From assembly GCF_001654985.1 (NCBI RefSeq), contig NZ_LXEU01000037.1, forward strand, positions 1-64,000: DNA of 64,000 nucleotides, given 5' to 3'. Positions 23,927-34,368 of the stretch are shown here, piece by piece. Each line of letters starts with the position of its first letter. Position 1 is the stretch's first letter. Under the pieces are notes generated by a model. It did not search any database. It had not been told where the DNA came from and was given only the letters and a program-made list of their open reading frames with translations. This DNA is from Kluyvera georgiana ATCC 51603 (GTDB lineage: Bacteria > Pseudomonadota > Gammaproteobacteria > Enterobacterales > Enterobacteriaceae). Made by a program: the position numbers and the translations under genes.

Positions 23927-24922
23927 TCACCTTACTGAATGCAGCGCAGCGTCGCTCTTATTGCCATATTTATTGAGCACTTGCTCAATCACCGAGGCCA
24001 GCTCGTTAATCTCAAACTTGGCGACGTAGCCATCGGCGTTAACCTTGCGGATGTGATCTTCGTTAGCGTTGCCCGATAGAGAAGAGTGGATCACCACCGG
24101 GATATTACGCAGACGCGGGTCAGTTTTGATCTTGCGGGTGAGGGTAAAACCGTCCATCTCCGGCATCTCGAGGTCGGTTAGCACCAGGGCGATTTTGTCG
24201 CTCACCGGAACCCCTTCCTGCGCTGCCTGCTGGGCGATCAGCTCAATTTTCTCCCACGCTTCTTTGCCGGTGACGTGCAGCTGTGCGGGGATATCCATAG
24301 CCTTGAGCCCTTTTTCCAGCATCGCGCGCGCCACTTTCGAGTCTTCAGCGACAATCGCCGTTGCCCCCGGCTTAATGTTGAACTTACGCGGATTGAGCGC
24401 TTTGGCGTGCAGATCGTGGTTTGACGGGGTGATGTCATACAGAATTTGCTCCACGTCGATAACCATGGCCAGGTTGTTGCTCTCCTGATGGTCGTCGAGG
24501 CAGGCGATGCTGGTGATGTACTTACCATTGACCGCTTTCTCGGCGGTGTGGATCTGCGTCCAGTCGAGGCGGGTGATGTTCTCAACCGATTCCACGGCGA
24601 ACGCCTGCACGCTGCGGGCGTATTCGGTAATCAGCAGAATATTCAGTCCGTTGCTCGGGGTGCACCCCGTGACGGCGGCGAGGTCGATAACCGGGATGAT
24701 CTGATCGCGAATATTCACCATCCCCATCAGCGGCGGCTTAATACCCGCGGGGCGGGTGAAGCTCGGCATCGGGACAATTTCGCGCAGCTTAAAGACGTTG
24801 ATGCCGTACAGCTCTGAAGCCTCGCTCTGCGAGGCTTTGCCCAGGCGGAACAGCAGCAGCTCAAAACGGTTGGACAGGGTCAGGTTAGCCCTGTCGTCGA
24901 TCTCTTTCTGGAAGTTATCCAT
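23927..24922 (-). CDS. cheV: Chemotaxis coupling protein CheV
   Basis: A 331-residue CheW-receiver fusion. The CheW-like domain (about 10-160; RFELLLFRLG ... LREIVPMPSFTRPAG ... GMVNIRDQIIPVIDL) links chemoreceptors to CheA; the receiver domain (about 185-315) carries the phosphorylated Asp in VLTDLEMPEMDG. It adds adaptation control to chemotaxis. Present beside rbn in Salmonella and absent from E. coli K-12. The start at 24922 (MDNFQKEID) is chosen over the longer open frame because it lies after a sigma-28 promoter and gives the family length. Confidence 0.93.
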   Translation of the reverse strand: MDNFQKEIDDRANLTLSNRFELLLFRLGKASQSEASELYGINVFKLREIVPMPSFTRPAGIKPPLMGMVNIRDQIIPVIDLAAVTGCTPSNGLNILLITEYARSVQAFAVESVENITRLDWTQIHTAEKAVNGKYITSIACLDDHQESNNLAMVIDVEQILYDITPSNHDLHAKALNPRKFNIKPGATAIVAEDSKVARAMLEKGLKAMDIPAQLHVTGKEAWEKIELIAQQAAQEGVPVSDKIALVLTDLEMPEMDGFTLTRKIKTDPRLRNIPVVIHSSLSGNANEDHIRKVNADGYVAKFEINELASVIEQVLNKYGNKSDAALHSVR

Positions 24923-24962
24923 GGTGCCCTCAGCATGATACAGCGTGAACTTATTAGCTGAG

Positions 24963-24989
24963 TTATCGGCACGCTGAGGCAAAACGTTA
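24963..24989 (-). promoter_or_regulatory. Sigma-28 (FliA) promoter of cheV
   Basis: Read on the minus strand, TAACGTTT, then exactly 11 bases, then GCCGATAA. The consensus is TAAAGTTT-N11-GCCGATAA, so there is one mismatch. The first TAA of the -35 is the stop codon of rbn. This places cheV in the flagellar late-gene regulon. Confidence 0.85.
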
Positions 24990-25907
24990 TTCTGGCGTGA
25001 AGGTGGCGAAATCCTCCGCCAGCTCGCAGTTCGCAAAGTGGCTCTGGCACTCGGCCAGCAGACGGCGACAGCCTTCGGCATCGTAGCGCGAACTCACGTG
25101 AGTGATAATCAGCCGCCTGGCGTTGGCCGCCAGCGCCAGTTGGGCGGTCTGCTCGCTTGAGGAGTGACCGCGGCTATTGGCTTTCTCCGCCATCGCCGCT
25201 TCCAGCGTGGCCTCGTGGACCATCAGATCAACGTCGCGGGCCAGCGCCAACGCTGCTTCGCAGGGGGCGGTATCGCCAAAAATGGCGATTTTTTTGCCGG
25301 GGGTCGCCGGGGCGAGATAGTGAGTGCCGTCGATGATACGCCCATCCGCCAGCGTAATGCGCTCGCCTGCTTTGAGCTTCTGGAACAGCGGGCCGAAGGG
25401 GACGCCGTCGGCAATCAGCCGTTTTGTGTCCAGCGCACCGGGTTTGTCGTGTTCTTCAACGCGAAAACCATAGCACTCTACCGGATGATTTAGCGGGTAG
25501 GCGGTCACTTTGCGCAGCCCGTCGTCGAGAATCTCGCCCGCGCTGATTTCTACTATCGTCAGCGGGAAGTCGGTCCATGAACCACTCAGGCGCAGCGTCG
25601 TTTCAACAAACTCTTTCAGCCCCGTTGGGCCGTACAGCGTCAGCGGCTGAGCGCTACCGGCCATCGAGCGGCTGCAAATGAGCCCCGGCAGGCCAAACAG
25701 GTGGTCGCCGTGCAGGTGGCTGATAAAAATACGCTCGATCTTGCCGGGGTTAAACGGGGTATGCAGCAGCTGGTGCTGAGTGCCTTCGCCGCAGTCAAAA
25801 AGCCACAGCCCGGGTTGGGTTGGATGTTGCAGGTTCAGCAGCATTGCTGTTACGTTGCGGGTACGGGTTGGCACGCCCGCGGATGTGCCTAAAAAAGTCA
25901 ATTGCAT
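24987..25907 (-). CDS. rbn: Ribonuclease BN / RNase Z
   Basis: A 306-residue zinc metallo-beta-lactamase-fold RNase that processes tRNA 3' ends. The metal motif HLHGDH is at residues 64-69, with [13 protein letters not shown] near the start, [10 protein letters not shown] and THVSSRYD later as further metal and substrate motifs. The length equals E. coli Rbn (ElaC). The start at 25907 is set by the family N-terminus MQLTFLGT; the frame is open upstream through elaA. It diverges from elaA with only 45 bases between. Confidence 0.95.
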   Translation of the reverse strand: MQLTFLGTSAGVPTRTRNVTAMLLNLQHPTQPGLWLFDCGEGTQHQLLHTPFNPGKIERIFISHLHGDHLFGLPGLICSRSMAGSAQPLTLYGPTGLKEFVETTLRLSGSWTDFPLTIVEISAGEILDDGLRKVTAYPLNHPVECYGFRVEEHDKPGALDTKRLIADGVPFGPLFQKLKAGERITLADGRIIDGTHYLAPATPGKKIAIFGDTAPCEAALALARDVDLMVHEATLEAAMAEKANSRGHSSSEQTAQLALAANARRLIITHVSSRYDAEGCRRLLAECQSHFANCELAEDFATFTPE

Positions 25908-25952
25908 AGTGCCGCGCCCCTGGCGGTAAAAATAAGGTCTAAGGAGCCTACC

Positions 25953-26414
25953 ATGATTCGCTGGCAAGATTTGCACCATTCTGAACTCGCCGTTCCGGCG
26001 CTGTACGCGCTGCTGAAATTGCGCTGCGAAGTGTTTGTGGTGGAGCAAACCTGTCCGTACCTCGATGTGGACGGTGACGATCTGCTGGGCGAGAACCGTC
26101 ATCTGCTGGGCTGGAAGGATGACAGACTGGTGGCCTACGCGCGAATTCTGGTGAGCGAGGAAGAGATTGAGCCGGTGGTGATTGGCCGGGTCATCGTCAG
26201 CGCCGATGTGCGCGGCGAACGTTTAGGCCATCAGCTTATGACGCGGGCCGTTGACGCGTGCCAGCAGCGCTGGCCGCAGCGGGCGCTCTACCTTGGCGCA
26301 CAGGCGCATCTGCGCGATTTTTACGCCCAGTATGGCTTTGTTACCGTCACCGACGTTTATGACGAGGACGGCATTCCGCACGTGGGTATGGCGCGCGAAG
26401 CGGTGCACGCATAA
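25953..26414 (+). CDS. elaA: GNAT acetyltransferase ElaA
   Basis: A 153-residue GNAT-fold protein. [30 protein letters not shown] and [20 protein letters not shown] (the acetyl-CoA loop) match ElaA. The substrate is not established. AAGGAG precedes the ATG. In E. coli the small ribosome-tail-anchored gene elaB stands between elaA and menF; only 147 non-coding bases are here. Confidence 0.93.
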   Translation: MIRWQDLHHSELAVPALYALLKLRCEVFVVEQTCPYLDVDGDDLLGENRHLLGWKDDRLVAYARILVSEEEIEPVVIGRVIVSADVRGERLGHQLMTRAVDACQQRWPQRALYLGAQAHLRDFYAQYGFVTVTDVYDEDGIPHVGMAREAVHA

Positions 26415-26561
26415 CCGCGAATCCCGGCTATAGTAAAAGACAAAGTCCGTTGATTTTCAGCGCGATATTGCCTTCGCGTCTATTTACTCCCTAATCGTGG
26501 GTACTGCAATTTACGGGTAGTACCCCTTATACTATGTGGTTTTTATGATAGGGAGGTTGGC

Positions 26562-27854
26562 GTGCGTTCGATTTTAGCGGCGTTGCAGCGCCTGTCAGCG
26601 CTTCTGGCAGACGATTTTCCCGCGTTGCCCGGCATGCGAATCCTTGAAGCAGCTTTCCCTCTGAATGATGCCTTTGACCCGCTCGCCTGGCTGAACGGTC
26701 AGGCGGTCTGGCCACAATTTTACTGGCAGCAGCGCAGCGGCAAGGAAGAGATTGCCGCGCTGGACACCGTGTGCACGTTCTCCTCGTTGGCGCAGGCGAA
26801 TGCCTTTCTTGCTACGCTGCCGCGTGATGACATCCGCGTGTGTGGCGTTAATGCCTTTGAACCGACACGCGGCACGCTGTTTTTGCCGCGTCTGGAATGG
26901 CGACGTGAAGCTGGCCGGGCCACCCTGCGGTTGAATCTGTGGAGCGAGACTTCGCTGGCACAGGACGCCGAGCGGGCGCGGGCCTGTCTGGCGGCGCTCA
27001 GCGCCCATCATTCCTCTGCTGAACTCTCGCTGCATCAGGAGAGCGAAACCCATCGTCCAGGCAAAGAGGGCTGGTGTCGGCTGATTCAGCAGGCAACCCA
27101 GGCGATCCGCGACGGTGAGTTCACGAAAGTGGTGCTGGCGCGCGCGACGGACCTCACTTTCAGCCATGCGCCGGACGCCGGTGCGCTGATGACCGCCAGT
27201 CGCCGGGTCAATTTCTCTTGCTATCATTTCTACATGGCCTTTGACGCTCGCCGGGCGTTTCTGGGGTCATCGCCGGAACGTTTATGGCGGCGACGTGGCG
27301 TGCAGCTGCTGACCGAGGCGCTGGCCGGAACGGTGGCAGCGCATGACGATCCGGTCATCGCGCAGCGGTTGGGCGATTGGCTGATGCACGACGATAAGAA
27401 CCAGCGGGAAAACGGTCTGGTGGTTGACGATATCTGCCAGCGGTTGCAGGACGTCACGCACGCGCTGGATGTGCTGCCTGCGGAAATCGTCCGCCTGCGC
27501 AAGGTGCAGCATCTGCGCCGTCGCATTCAGGCAGAGCTCACGCAACCGGACGACACGCTGTGCCTGCTCCAGCTTCAGCCGACGGCAGCGGTCGCCGGGC
27601 TGCCCAGAGCGGCGGCGCTGGCGTTTATTGACCATTTTGAACCGTTTACCCGTGAAGAGTACGCGGGTTCCGCGGGCTATCTTTCGCGGCAGCAGAGTGA
27701 GTTTTGCGTCGCGCTGCGTTCAGCCAGGGTGCAAGACAAGACCGTGCGGCTGTATGCGGGCGCCGGGATTGTCGAAGGCTCCGATCCCGAGCAGGAGTGG
27801 CAGGAAATCGAAAATAAAGCGGCGGGGCTGCGCTCATTGCTATTCTCTGAATAG
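26562..27854 (+). CDS. menF: Isochorismate synthase MenF
   Basis: First enzyme of menaquinone synthesis; converts chorismate to isochorismate. The 430 residues match E. coli MenF (431). The catalytic region has [37 protein letters not shown] and the Mg-binding C-terminus [22 protein letters not shown]. The GTG start follows GGGAGG. A TATACT at 26528-26533 may be its -10. It is the first gene of menFDHBCE. Confidence 0.95.
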   Translation: MRSILAALQRLSALLADDFPALPGMRILEAAFPLNDAFDPLAWLNGQAVWPQFYWQQRSGKEEIAALDTVCTFSSLAQANAFLATLPRDDIRVCGVNAFEPTRGTLFLPRLEWRREAGRATLRLNLWSETSLAQDAERARACLAALSAHHSSAELSLHQESETHRPGKEGWCRLIQQATQAIRDGEFTKVVLARATDLTFSHAPDAGALMTASRRVNFSCYHFYMAFDARRAFLGSSPERLWRRRGVQLLTEALAGTVAAHDDPVIAQRLGDWLMHDDKNQRENGLVVDDICQRLQDVTHALDVLPAEIVRLRKVQHLRRRIQAELTQPDDTLCLLQLQPTAAVAGLPRAAALAFIDHFEPFTREEYAGSAGYLSRQQSEFCVALRSARVQDKTVRLYAGAGIVEGSDPEQEWQEIENKAAGLRSLLFSE

Positions 27855-27933
27855 AACATTATCGACTCATATCAAAATCCTACGCTGTCGTAGTCTTTAT
27901 ACTGAGTCGCAATATTTGATACCGGACAAATTC

Positions 27934-29604
27934 ATGTCAGTAAGCGCATTTAACCGACGCTGGGCGGCGGTGATTCTGGAAGCATTAACCCGTCACGGCG
28001 TGCGCCACGTTTGCATTGCCCCCGGGTCGCGTTCAACGCCGCTCACCCTTGCGGCGGCGGAAAACCGCGCCTTTATTCATCACACCCATTTTGATGAGCG
28101 CGGCCTTGGCCATCTGGCTCTGGGCCTGGCGAAAGTGAGCCGCCAGCCGGTGGCCGTTATCGTCACGTCTGGTACCGCCGTGGCCAACCTCTATCCTGCG
28201 CTGATCGAAGCCGGGTTGACCGGCGAAAAAATTATTCTGCTGACCGCCGACCGCCCGCCGGAGCTGATTGACTGCGGCGCGAATCAGGCGATTCGCCAGC
28301 CGGGAATGTTTGCTTCACATCCGTCACAGACCGTGTCGCTACCGCGCCCGAGCCAGGATATTCCGGCCCGCTGGCTGGTATCGGTGGTGGATGATGCGCT
28401 GGGTGCTCTGCATTCTGGTGGCGTGCACATTAATTGCCCGTTCGCGGAACCGCTGTACGGCGATATGGATGACACCGGGCTGGACTGGCAGCAGGCGCTG
28501 GGCGACTGGTGGCAGGGGGATAAACCCTGGCTGCGCGAAGCGCTGCATCAGGAGAGCGCGGTCCAGCGCGACTGGTTCTTCTGGCGGCAGAAGCGCGGCG
28601 TGGTGGTGGCGGGGCGCATGAGCGCGGAAGAGGGCAAACGCGTCGCCGAATGGGCCAAAACGCTGGGCTGGCCGCTGATTGGCGACGTGCTGTCGCAAAC
28701 CGGGCAACCGCTGCCCTGCGCCGATCTGTGGCTGGGTAATCCGGCGGCGGTCAGCGAACTGCAGCAGGCGCAGATGGTGGTGCAAATCGGCAGCAGCCTG
28801 ACCGGCAAACGGGTGCTGCAATGGCAGCTCGCCTGCGAGCCGGACGAATACTGGCTGGTGGACTCGCTCCCCGGTCGTCTGGACCCGGCACACCATCGCG
28901 GGCGTCGGCTGGTCAGCAATATCGAGCAGTGGCTGGAGAAGCATCCCGCTGAAAAGCGTGCGCCGTGGGCCACGGTTATTCCGGCGCTCTCCGCGCAGGC
29001 CTGGCAGGCGGTGGCTGCTCAGCGCGAACGTTTCGGCGAGGCGCAGCTGGCACACCGTATTCGCCGCTATCTGCCGGATCAAGGGCAGCTGTTTGTCGGC
29101 AACAGCCTCGTGGTGCGCCTGATTGACGCTTTAGGCCAACTGCCTGCGGGCTACCCGGTTTATAGCAATCGCGGCGCCAGCGGGATTGACGGGCTGATTT
29201 CGACGGCGGCAGGCGTGCAGCGCGGCAGCGCGCGGCCAACGCTGGCGATCGTCGGCGATCTTTCGGCGCTCTACGACCTTAACGCGCTGGCGCTACTGCG
29301 TCAGGTCTCCGCGCCGCTGGTGCTGATTGTGGTCAACAATAACGGCGGGCAGATATTTTCGCTGCTGCCGACGCCGGTGGAGGAGCGCGAGCGTTTCTAC
29401 GCCATGCCGCAGAACGTCCATTTTGAACATGCGGCGAAAATGTTTGGCCTGAACTACCATCAGCCGCAGGACTGGGCGGCGCTGGAGTCCGCGCTCGGTG
29501 CCGCCTGGCGTGTGCCGGCCACCACGGTCATTGAACTGGTGGTTAACGACACCGACGGCGCGCAAACGCTGCAACAACTGTTGGCGCAGGTGAGTCATCT
29601 ATGA
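27934..29604 (+). CDS. menD: SEPHCHC synthase MenD
   Basis: Thiamine-diphosphate enzyme that joins isochorismate and 2-oxoglutarate. The 556 residues equal E. coli Men[18 protein letters not shown] and [16 protein letters not shown] form the N-terminal active-site part, and [17 protein letters not shown] with [14 protein letters not shown] is the ThDP/Mg motif. The frame runs upstream inside menF, but the ATG at 27934 is the family start; the 79-base gap from menF may hold a secondary promoter. Confidence 0.96.
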   Translation: MSVSAFNRRWAAVILEALTRHGVRHVCIAPGSRSTPLTLAAAENRAFIHHTHFDERGLGHLALGLAKVSRQPVAVIVTSGTAVANLYPALIEAGLTGEKIILLTADRPPELIDCGANQAIRQPGMFASHPSQTVSLPRPSQDIPARWLVSVVDDALGALHSGGVHINCPFAEPLYGDMDDTGLDWQQALGDWWQGDKPWLREALHQESAVQRDWFFWRQKRGVVVAGRMSAEEGKRVAEWAKTLGWPLIGDVLSQTGQPLPCADLWLGNPAAVSELQQAQMVVQIGSSLTGKRVLQWQLACEPDEYWLVDSLPGRLDPAHHRGRRLVSNIEQWLEKHPAEKRAPWATVIPALSAQAWQAVAAQRERFGEAQLAHRIRRYLPDQGQLFVGNSLVVRLIDALGQLPAGYPVYSNRGASGIDGLISTAAGVQRGSARPTLAIVGDLSALYDLNALALLRQVSAPLVLIVVNNNGGQIFSLLPTPVEERERFYAMPQNVHFEHAAKMFGLNYHQPQDWAALESALGAAWRVPATTVIELVVNDTDGAQTLQQLLAQVSHL

Positions 29605-30368
29605 TTCTTCATGCCGTCGCCGAGCGGGGCGACCCCACGCAGCCGTGGCTGGTGTTTCTGCACGGATTTTCCGGCGACCATCGGGAATGGCGGCCAGTGG
29701 GTGAACGCTTTACGCGTGCCAACCGGCTGTATGTCGATCTCCCTGGGCATGGTAGCTCGGCGAACGTGCAGGTAGACGGCTTCGCCGACCTGGATGCGTT
29801 GCTCAAGGCAACGCTACTTAGTTACAACATACTTAATTACTGGCTGGTGGGGTACTCGCTGGGCGGCCGGGTGGCGATGCACTTCGCGTGTCGCTCGCGG
29901 GCAGACGGCCTGGCAGGCGTTATCGTCGAAGGCGCTCATCCTGGCCTGATCGACGACGCCGAGCGCGCGCAGCGCTGGCGCAACGACCGACAGTGGGCGC
30001 AGCGTTTTGCCCAACAGCCGCTGGCTGAGGTCTTTGCCGACTGGTATCAGCAGCCGGTGTTCGCCAGCCTGAGCGACGAACAGCGCAATGCGCTGGTGGC
30101 GCTACGCCAGCAGAACCACGGCGTTGGTCTGGCGGCGATGCTGCTGGCCACCTCTCTCGCGGGGCAGGACGATCTGCGTCCGGCGCTGCAAGCCCGTACT
30201 TTCCCTTTCTGGTATCTCTGTGGCGAGCACGACCGCAAGTTTCAGGCGATTGCCGAAACGCTGGCGCTGCCTTGCCATATTATTCGTGATGCCGGACACA
30301 ACGCGCACCGGGAAAATCCCGCAGGCGTCGTCGCGTGTCTGGCGCAGATTTTGCCTGCTAACTTATAG
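29601..30368 (+). CDS. menH: SHCHC synthase MenH
   Basis: An alpha/beta hydrolase-fold lyase that eliminates pyruvate from SEPHCHC. Ser86 lies in the nucleophile elbow GYSLGG, the Asp in CGEHDRKF and the His in [12 protein letters not shown] complete the triad. At 255 residues it is near the E. coli length (252). The start overlaps the menD stop by four bases. Confidence 0.95.
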   Translation: MILHAVAERGDPTQPWLVFLHGFSGDHREWRPVGERFTRANRLYVDLPGHGSSANVQVDGFADLDALLKATLLSYNILNYWLVGYSLGGRVAMHFACRSRADGLAGVIVEGAHPGLIDDAERAQRWRNDRQWAQRFAQQPLAEVFADWYQQPVFASLSDEQRNALVALRQQNHGVGLAAMLLATSLAGQDDLRPALQARTFPFWYLCGEHDRKFQAIAETLALPCHIIRDAGHNAHRENPAGVVACLAQILPANL

Positions 30369-30376
30369 GAATCGCT

Positions 30377-31234
30377 ATGATTTATCCTGATGAAGCTATG
30401 CTGTACGCCCCTGCCGAGTGGCACGACTGTTCCGAAGGCTTTACCGACATTCGTTATGAAAAATCGGCTGACGGCATTGCTAAAATCACCATCAATCGCC
30501 CGCAGGTCCGCAACGCGTTTCGTCCGCTGACGGTCAAAGAGATGATCCAGGCGCTGGCGGACGCACGCTATGACGACAACATCGGCGCGATCATTTTAAC
30601 CGGCGAAGGCGATAAAGCCTTCTGCGCCGGCGGTGACCAGAAAGTACGCGGTGACTACGGCGGCTACCAGGACGATAGCGGCGTGCATCACCTGAACGTA
30701 CTGGATTTCCAGCGTCAGATTCGCACCTGCCCGAAACCGGTGGTGGCGATGGTGGCTGGCTACTCCATCGGCGGCGGCCACGTGCTGCACATGATGTGCG
30801 ACCTGACCATTGCGGCGGAAAACGCCATCTTCGGCCAGACCGGTCCGAAAGTCGGCTCCTTCGACGGCGGCTGGGGCGCGTCTTACATGGCGCGCATCGT
30901 GGGGCAGAAAAAAGCGCGTGAAATCTGGTTCCTGTGCCGTCAGTACGACGCCAAAGCGGCGCTGGACATGGGCCTGGTGAACACCGTGGTTCCGCTGGCG
31001 GATCTGGAAAAAGAGACCGTACGCTGGTGCCGCGAAATGCTGCAAAACAGCCCGATGGCGCTGCGCTGCCTGAAAGCGGCACTGAACGCTGACTGTGACG
31101 GCCAGGCCGGTTTGCAGGAGCTGGCGGGTAACGCCACCATGCTGTTCTACATGACGGAAGAAGGTCAGGAAGGCCGCAATGCCTTCAACCAGAAGCGTCA
31201 GCCTGACTTTAGCAAATTCAAACGGAATCCGTAA
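30377..31234 (+). CDS. menB: 1,4-dihydroxy-2-naphthoyl-CoA synthase MenB
   Basis: Crotonase-fold enzyme that closes the naphthoquinone ring. The 285 residues equal E. coli Men[58 protein letters not shown] and the C-terminal [12 protein letters not shown] are all conserved. TAGGA precedes the ATG; the stop overlaps the menC start. Confidence 0.97.
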   Translation: MIYPDEAMLYAPAEWHDCSEGFTDIRYEKSADGIAKITINRPQVRNAFRPLTVKEMIQALADARYDDNIGAIILTGEGDKAFCAGGDQKVRGDYGGYQDDSGVHHLNVLDFQRQIRTCPKPVVAMVAGYSIGGGHVLHMMCDLTIAAENAIFGQTGPKVGSFDGGWGASYMARIVGQKKAREIWFLCRQYDAKAALDMGLVNTVVPLADLEKETVRWCREMLQNSPMALRCLKAALNADCDGQAGLQELAGNATMLFYMTEEGQEGRNAFNQKRQPDFSKFKRNP

Positions 31235-32199
31235 TGCGTAGCGCGCAGGTTTATCGCTGGCAGATTCCAATGGACGCGGGTGTGGTGCTGCGCGAACGGC
31301 GGCTGAAAACCCGCGACGGGTTATTCGTCTACCTGCGTGACGGCGAACGGGACGGCTGGGGAGAAATCTCCCCGCTGCCGGGCTTTAGCCGCGAAACGTT
31401 GGATGAGGCGCAGTCGACGCTGCTGGCCTGGGTGGATGCCTGGCGGCAGGGCGATGATCTGTCGCTGCCCGATGTGCCTTCCGTGGCGTTTGGCATCAGC
31501 TGCGCGCTGGCGGAAGTGAACGATGCGCTGCCGTTGGCGGCAGACTATCGCGCGGCGCCGCTTTGTACCGGCGATCCTGACGATCTGGTGCTGAAGCTTG
31601 CCGATATGCCCGGTGAGAAAGTGGCGAAGGTGAAAGTTGGCCTGTACGAAGCGGTACGCGACGGCATGGTGGTCAACCTGCTGCTGGAAGCGGTTCCTGA
31701 GCTGACGCTGCGCCTTGACGCCAACCGTGCCTGGACGCCGCTGAAAGCCCAGCAGTTCGCCAAATACGTTAATCCGGATAACCGTTCACGTATTGCCTTC
31801 CTCGAAGAACCGTGTAAAACCCGCGACGACTCGCGCGCCTTTGCCCGGGAAACCGGCATCGCGATTGCCTGGGACGAAAGCCTGCGTGAAGCGGATTTTC
31901 GCTTTGCGGCTGAACCGGGCGTGCGGGCGGTGGTTATTAAGCCGACGCTGACCGGCAGCCTGGCGCGGGTGAAAGAACAGGTCGATGCGGCGCATGCCCT
32001 TGGCCTGACGGCGGTCATCAGCTCTTCTCTCGAATCCAGCCTTGGGCTTACCCAGCTGGCGCGCATTGCCGCCTGGCTGACGCCGCAAACAATTCCGGGC
32101 CTCGATACGCTGGATCTGATGCAGACGCAGCTGATTCGCTGCTGGCCGGAAAGCCCGCTGCCGTGTGGCGCGATTGAGGATATGGAGCCGTTACTGTGA
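31234..32199 (+). CDS. menC: o-succinylbenzoate synthase MenC
   Basis: Enolase-superfamily dehydratase that makes o-succinylbenzoate from SHCHC. Active-site lysine in [11 protein letters not shown], metal ligands in [16 protein letters not shown] and WDESLRE, second lysine in [10 protein letters not shown]. The 321 residues match E. coli (320). It is coupled to menB (TAATG) and to menE (GTGA). Confidence 0.95.
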   Translation: MRSAQVYRWQIPMDAGVVLRERRLKTRDGLFVYLRDGERDGWGEISPLPGFSRETLDEAQSTLLAWVDAWRQGDDLSLPDVPSVAFGISCALAEVNDALPLAADYRAAPLCTGDPDDLVLKLADMPGEKVAKVKVGLYEAVRDGMVVNLLLEAVPELTLRLDANRAWTPLKAQQFAKYVNPDNRSRIAFLEEPCKTRDDSRAFARETGIAIAWDESLREADFRFAAEPGVRAVVIKPTLTGSLARVKEQVDAAHALGLTAVISSSLESSLGLTQLARIAAWLTPQTIPGLDTLDLMQTQLIRCWPESPLPCGAIEDMEPLL

Positions 32200-33548
32200 C
32201 TTTCGCAACCTGGCCATGGCGACACTGGTGCGCGCAACGTGACGGGAAGATAGCGCTGCGTTTTGATAATGAAAGCCTGAACTGGTCAACGCTGTGTCAG
32301 CGCGTCGATCGGCTCGCCGCCGGGTTTCAGGCGCAGGGCGTCAAGGCAGAGGATGGCGTGGCGCTGTGCGCGCGTAACAGCGCGGATGCGGTGCTGGCCT
32401 GGCTGGCGCTGCTCCAGTGCGGTGCGCGGATTTTACCGCTCAACCCACGCCTGCCTGCATCGCTGGTTGGCGAACTATTGCCGGCGCTCACCCTTAGCCA
32501 TATCCTGAACCTCGATGCGCAAGCGCATTACGGCCTCCCGCCACTCAGCCTGCAAGAGGCGGAGGAGTATCGCGAGGTGGAGTGGCAGGCGGATCGTCTG
32601 GCATCAATGACGTTGACCTCCGGTTCGACAGGGTTACCGAAGGCCGCCGTACACCGCTGTGCGGCGCATCTGGCGAGCGCGGAAGGGGTATTGAGCCTGA
32701 TACCGTTCGGCGAAAATGACGGCTGGCTGCTGTCGCTGCCGCTGTTTCATGTCTCAGGACAAGGGATACTCTGGCGCTGGCTGCTGGCGGGCGCGCAGAT
32801 GGCGGTCAGCGAACGTCCATTAGCCGAGGCGCTGGCGCATTGCACCCATGCCTCGTTGGTGCCGACGCAGCTGTGGCGGCTGCTGAACGACAATCAACCG
32901 CTGTCCCTGAAGGCGGTATTGTTAGGCGGTGCGGCGATTCCTGCCGAACTGACCGAACAGGCGGCGGCCAGGGGAATCCGCACCTTTTGCGGCTACGGTC
33001 TGACCGAATTTGCCTCTACCGTTTGCGCGCGCGAGGCCAACGGCGGGGACGATGTGGGCACACCGCTGCCGGGCCGGGAGCTGCGGCTGGTGGAGGGCGA
33101 AATCTGGCTGCGGGCCAGCAGCATGGCGGCAGGCTATTGGCGCAATGGGCGTTTAACGCCGTTAGTTAACGCCGAAGGCTGGTTTGCTACCCGCGATCGC
33201 GGCGAGCTGCATGACGATCGGTTGCGGGTAATTGGCCGACTGGATAATCTGTTTTTCAGCGGCGGCGAAGGGATTCAGCCTGAAGAGGTCGAGCGGGTTA
33301 TCGTTCAGCATCCTTTGGTGAATCAGGTGTTTGTTGTACCGGTGGACGACGCTGAATTTGGTCAGCGCCCGGTGGCGGTGGTGGAGGGCGAACCCTCGCT
33401 GGATTTACCGCAGCTGGCCGCCTGGGCAAAAGATAAATTGGCCGGTTTTCAGCAGCCCTGCCGTTGGCTGCGTTTACCGGAAGCGATGACCCGCGGCGGG
33501 ATAAAAGTCTCGCGGCACCAGCTGAGCCTTTGGGTTGCCTCGCAGTGA
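32196..33548 (+). CDS. menE: o-succinylbenzoate-CoA ligase MenE
   Basis: An AMP-forming acyl-CoA ligase, 450 residues. The P-loop is [16 protein letters not shown], the adenylate motif is [12 protein letters not shown] and the hinge is [19 protein letters not shown]. The GTG start overlaps the menC stop. Last gene of the operon. In E. coli and Salmonella pmrD and the arn operon lie just beyond menE; here yfaZ follows. Confidence 0.95.
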   Translation: MTFATWPWRHWCAQRDGKIALRFDNESLNWSTLCQRVDRLAAGFQAQGVKAEDGVALCARNSADAVLAWLALLQCGARILPLNPRLPASLVGELLPALTLSHILNLDAQAHYGLPPLSLQEAEEYREVEWQADRLASMTLTSGSTGLPKAAVHRCAAHLASAEGVLSLIPFGENDGWLLSLPLFHVSGQGILWRWLLAGAQMAVSERPLAEALAHCTHASLVPTQLWRLLNDNQPLSLKAVLLGGAAIPAELTEQAAARGIRTFCGYGLTEFASTVCAREANGGDDVGTPLPGRELRLVEGEIWLRASSMAAGYWRNGRLTPLVNAEGWFATRDRGELHDDRLRVIGRLDNLFFSGGEGIQPEEVERVIVQHPLVNQVFVVPVDDAEFGQRPVAVVEGEPSLDLPQLAAWAKDKLAGFQQPCRWLRLPEAMTRGGIKVSRHQLSLWVASQ

Positions 33549-33581
33549 TCTTCATCAATAATAAATTTCAGTTATTTTGTG

Positions 33582-33600
33582 AATAATAAACATCATTATT
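33582..33600. promoter_or_regulatory. Candidate Fur-like box before yfaZ
   Basis: The 19 bases AATAATAAACATCATTATT match the Fur consensus at 14 positions. It lies about 130 bases before yfaZ and 34 after menE. The region is AT-rich, so chance similarity is possible. Confidence 0.35.
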
Positions 33601-33731
33601 GCAGATGTATGGGTAGTAATTCGTTACAATCCCGGTGATTATTGTCCGTTTCCTACATTGAATCCGCCGTGTATCGCAGTACAATTCAGCGGGTTATGGG
33701 GTTTATTTTCGCTTTGCGTGAAAGGAATAAG

Positions 33732-34274
33732 ATGAAAAAGAGCGTGTTATTGAGTCTGGCGGGGCTGATGTTTGTCTCTGCGTCAGCGAGTGCGATCAGT
33801 TTTAACGGTCAGGCCGGTAAAGATTATACCAACCTGGGCTTTGGTCTTGGCACCGAAACGTCGGGCCTGGCATTAACCGGTAACTGGACGCACAACGACG
33901 ACGACGGCGACGTCGCGGGTCTGGGCCTGGGGCTGAATATCCCGCTGGGTCCGTTCCTGGCGACCGTTGGTGGTAAAGCGGTTTATACCGACCCTAACGA
34001 TGGTGATTCCGGCTATGCGGCAGCGGTTGGCGGCGGCCTGCAGTGGAAAATTGGCGACAGCCTGCGTCTGTTTGGCGAATACTACTACTCTCCGGACTCC
34101 CTCTCCAGCGGCATCGACAGCTACACCGAAGCCAATGCGGGCGCGCGTTTCACCCTTATGCGTCCAATCAGCATTGAAGCGGGCTATCGTTACCTGAACC
34201 TGGCGGGTAAAGACGGCAACCGCGATAACGCCGTGGCCGATGGCCCGTATGTCGGCGTCAGCGCTTCATTCTGA
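33732..34274 (+). CDS. yfaZ: Outer-membrane beta-barrel protein YfaZ
   Basis: A 180-residue protein with a signal peptide (MKKSVLLSLAGLMFVSASASA). The mature part alternates glycine- and aromatic-rich beta strands (NLGFGLGTETSGLALTGNWTH; LRLFGEYYYSPDSL; ISIEAGYRYLNLAGK) and ends in aromatic Phe (YVGVSASF), the outer-membrane barrel signature. Length equals E. coli YfaZ. The ATG at 33732 follows AAAGGA; the frame is open upstream but the signal starts here. Function not known. Confidence 0.92.
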   Translation: MKKSVLLSLAGLMFVSASASAISFNGQAGKDYTNLGFGLGTETSGLALTGNWTHNDDDGDVAGLGLGLNIPLGPFLATVGGKAVYTDPNDGDSGYAAAVGGGLQWKIGDSLRLFGEYYYSPDSLSSGIDSYTEANAGARFTLMRPISIEAGYRYLNLAGKDGNRDNAVADGPYVGVSASF

Positions 34275-34368
34275 TTTTCTCCGGCGCAGCGTCCGCTGCG
34301 CCAGTTTTCTCTTCTTAAATCCTTCGCTTGCGTTATAGTTAATCGTCCTCTTTTTATTGGAGAAAGTG

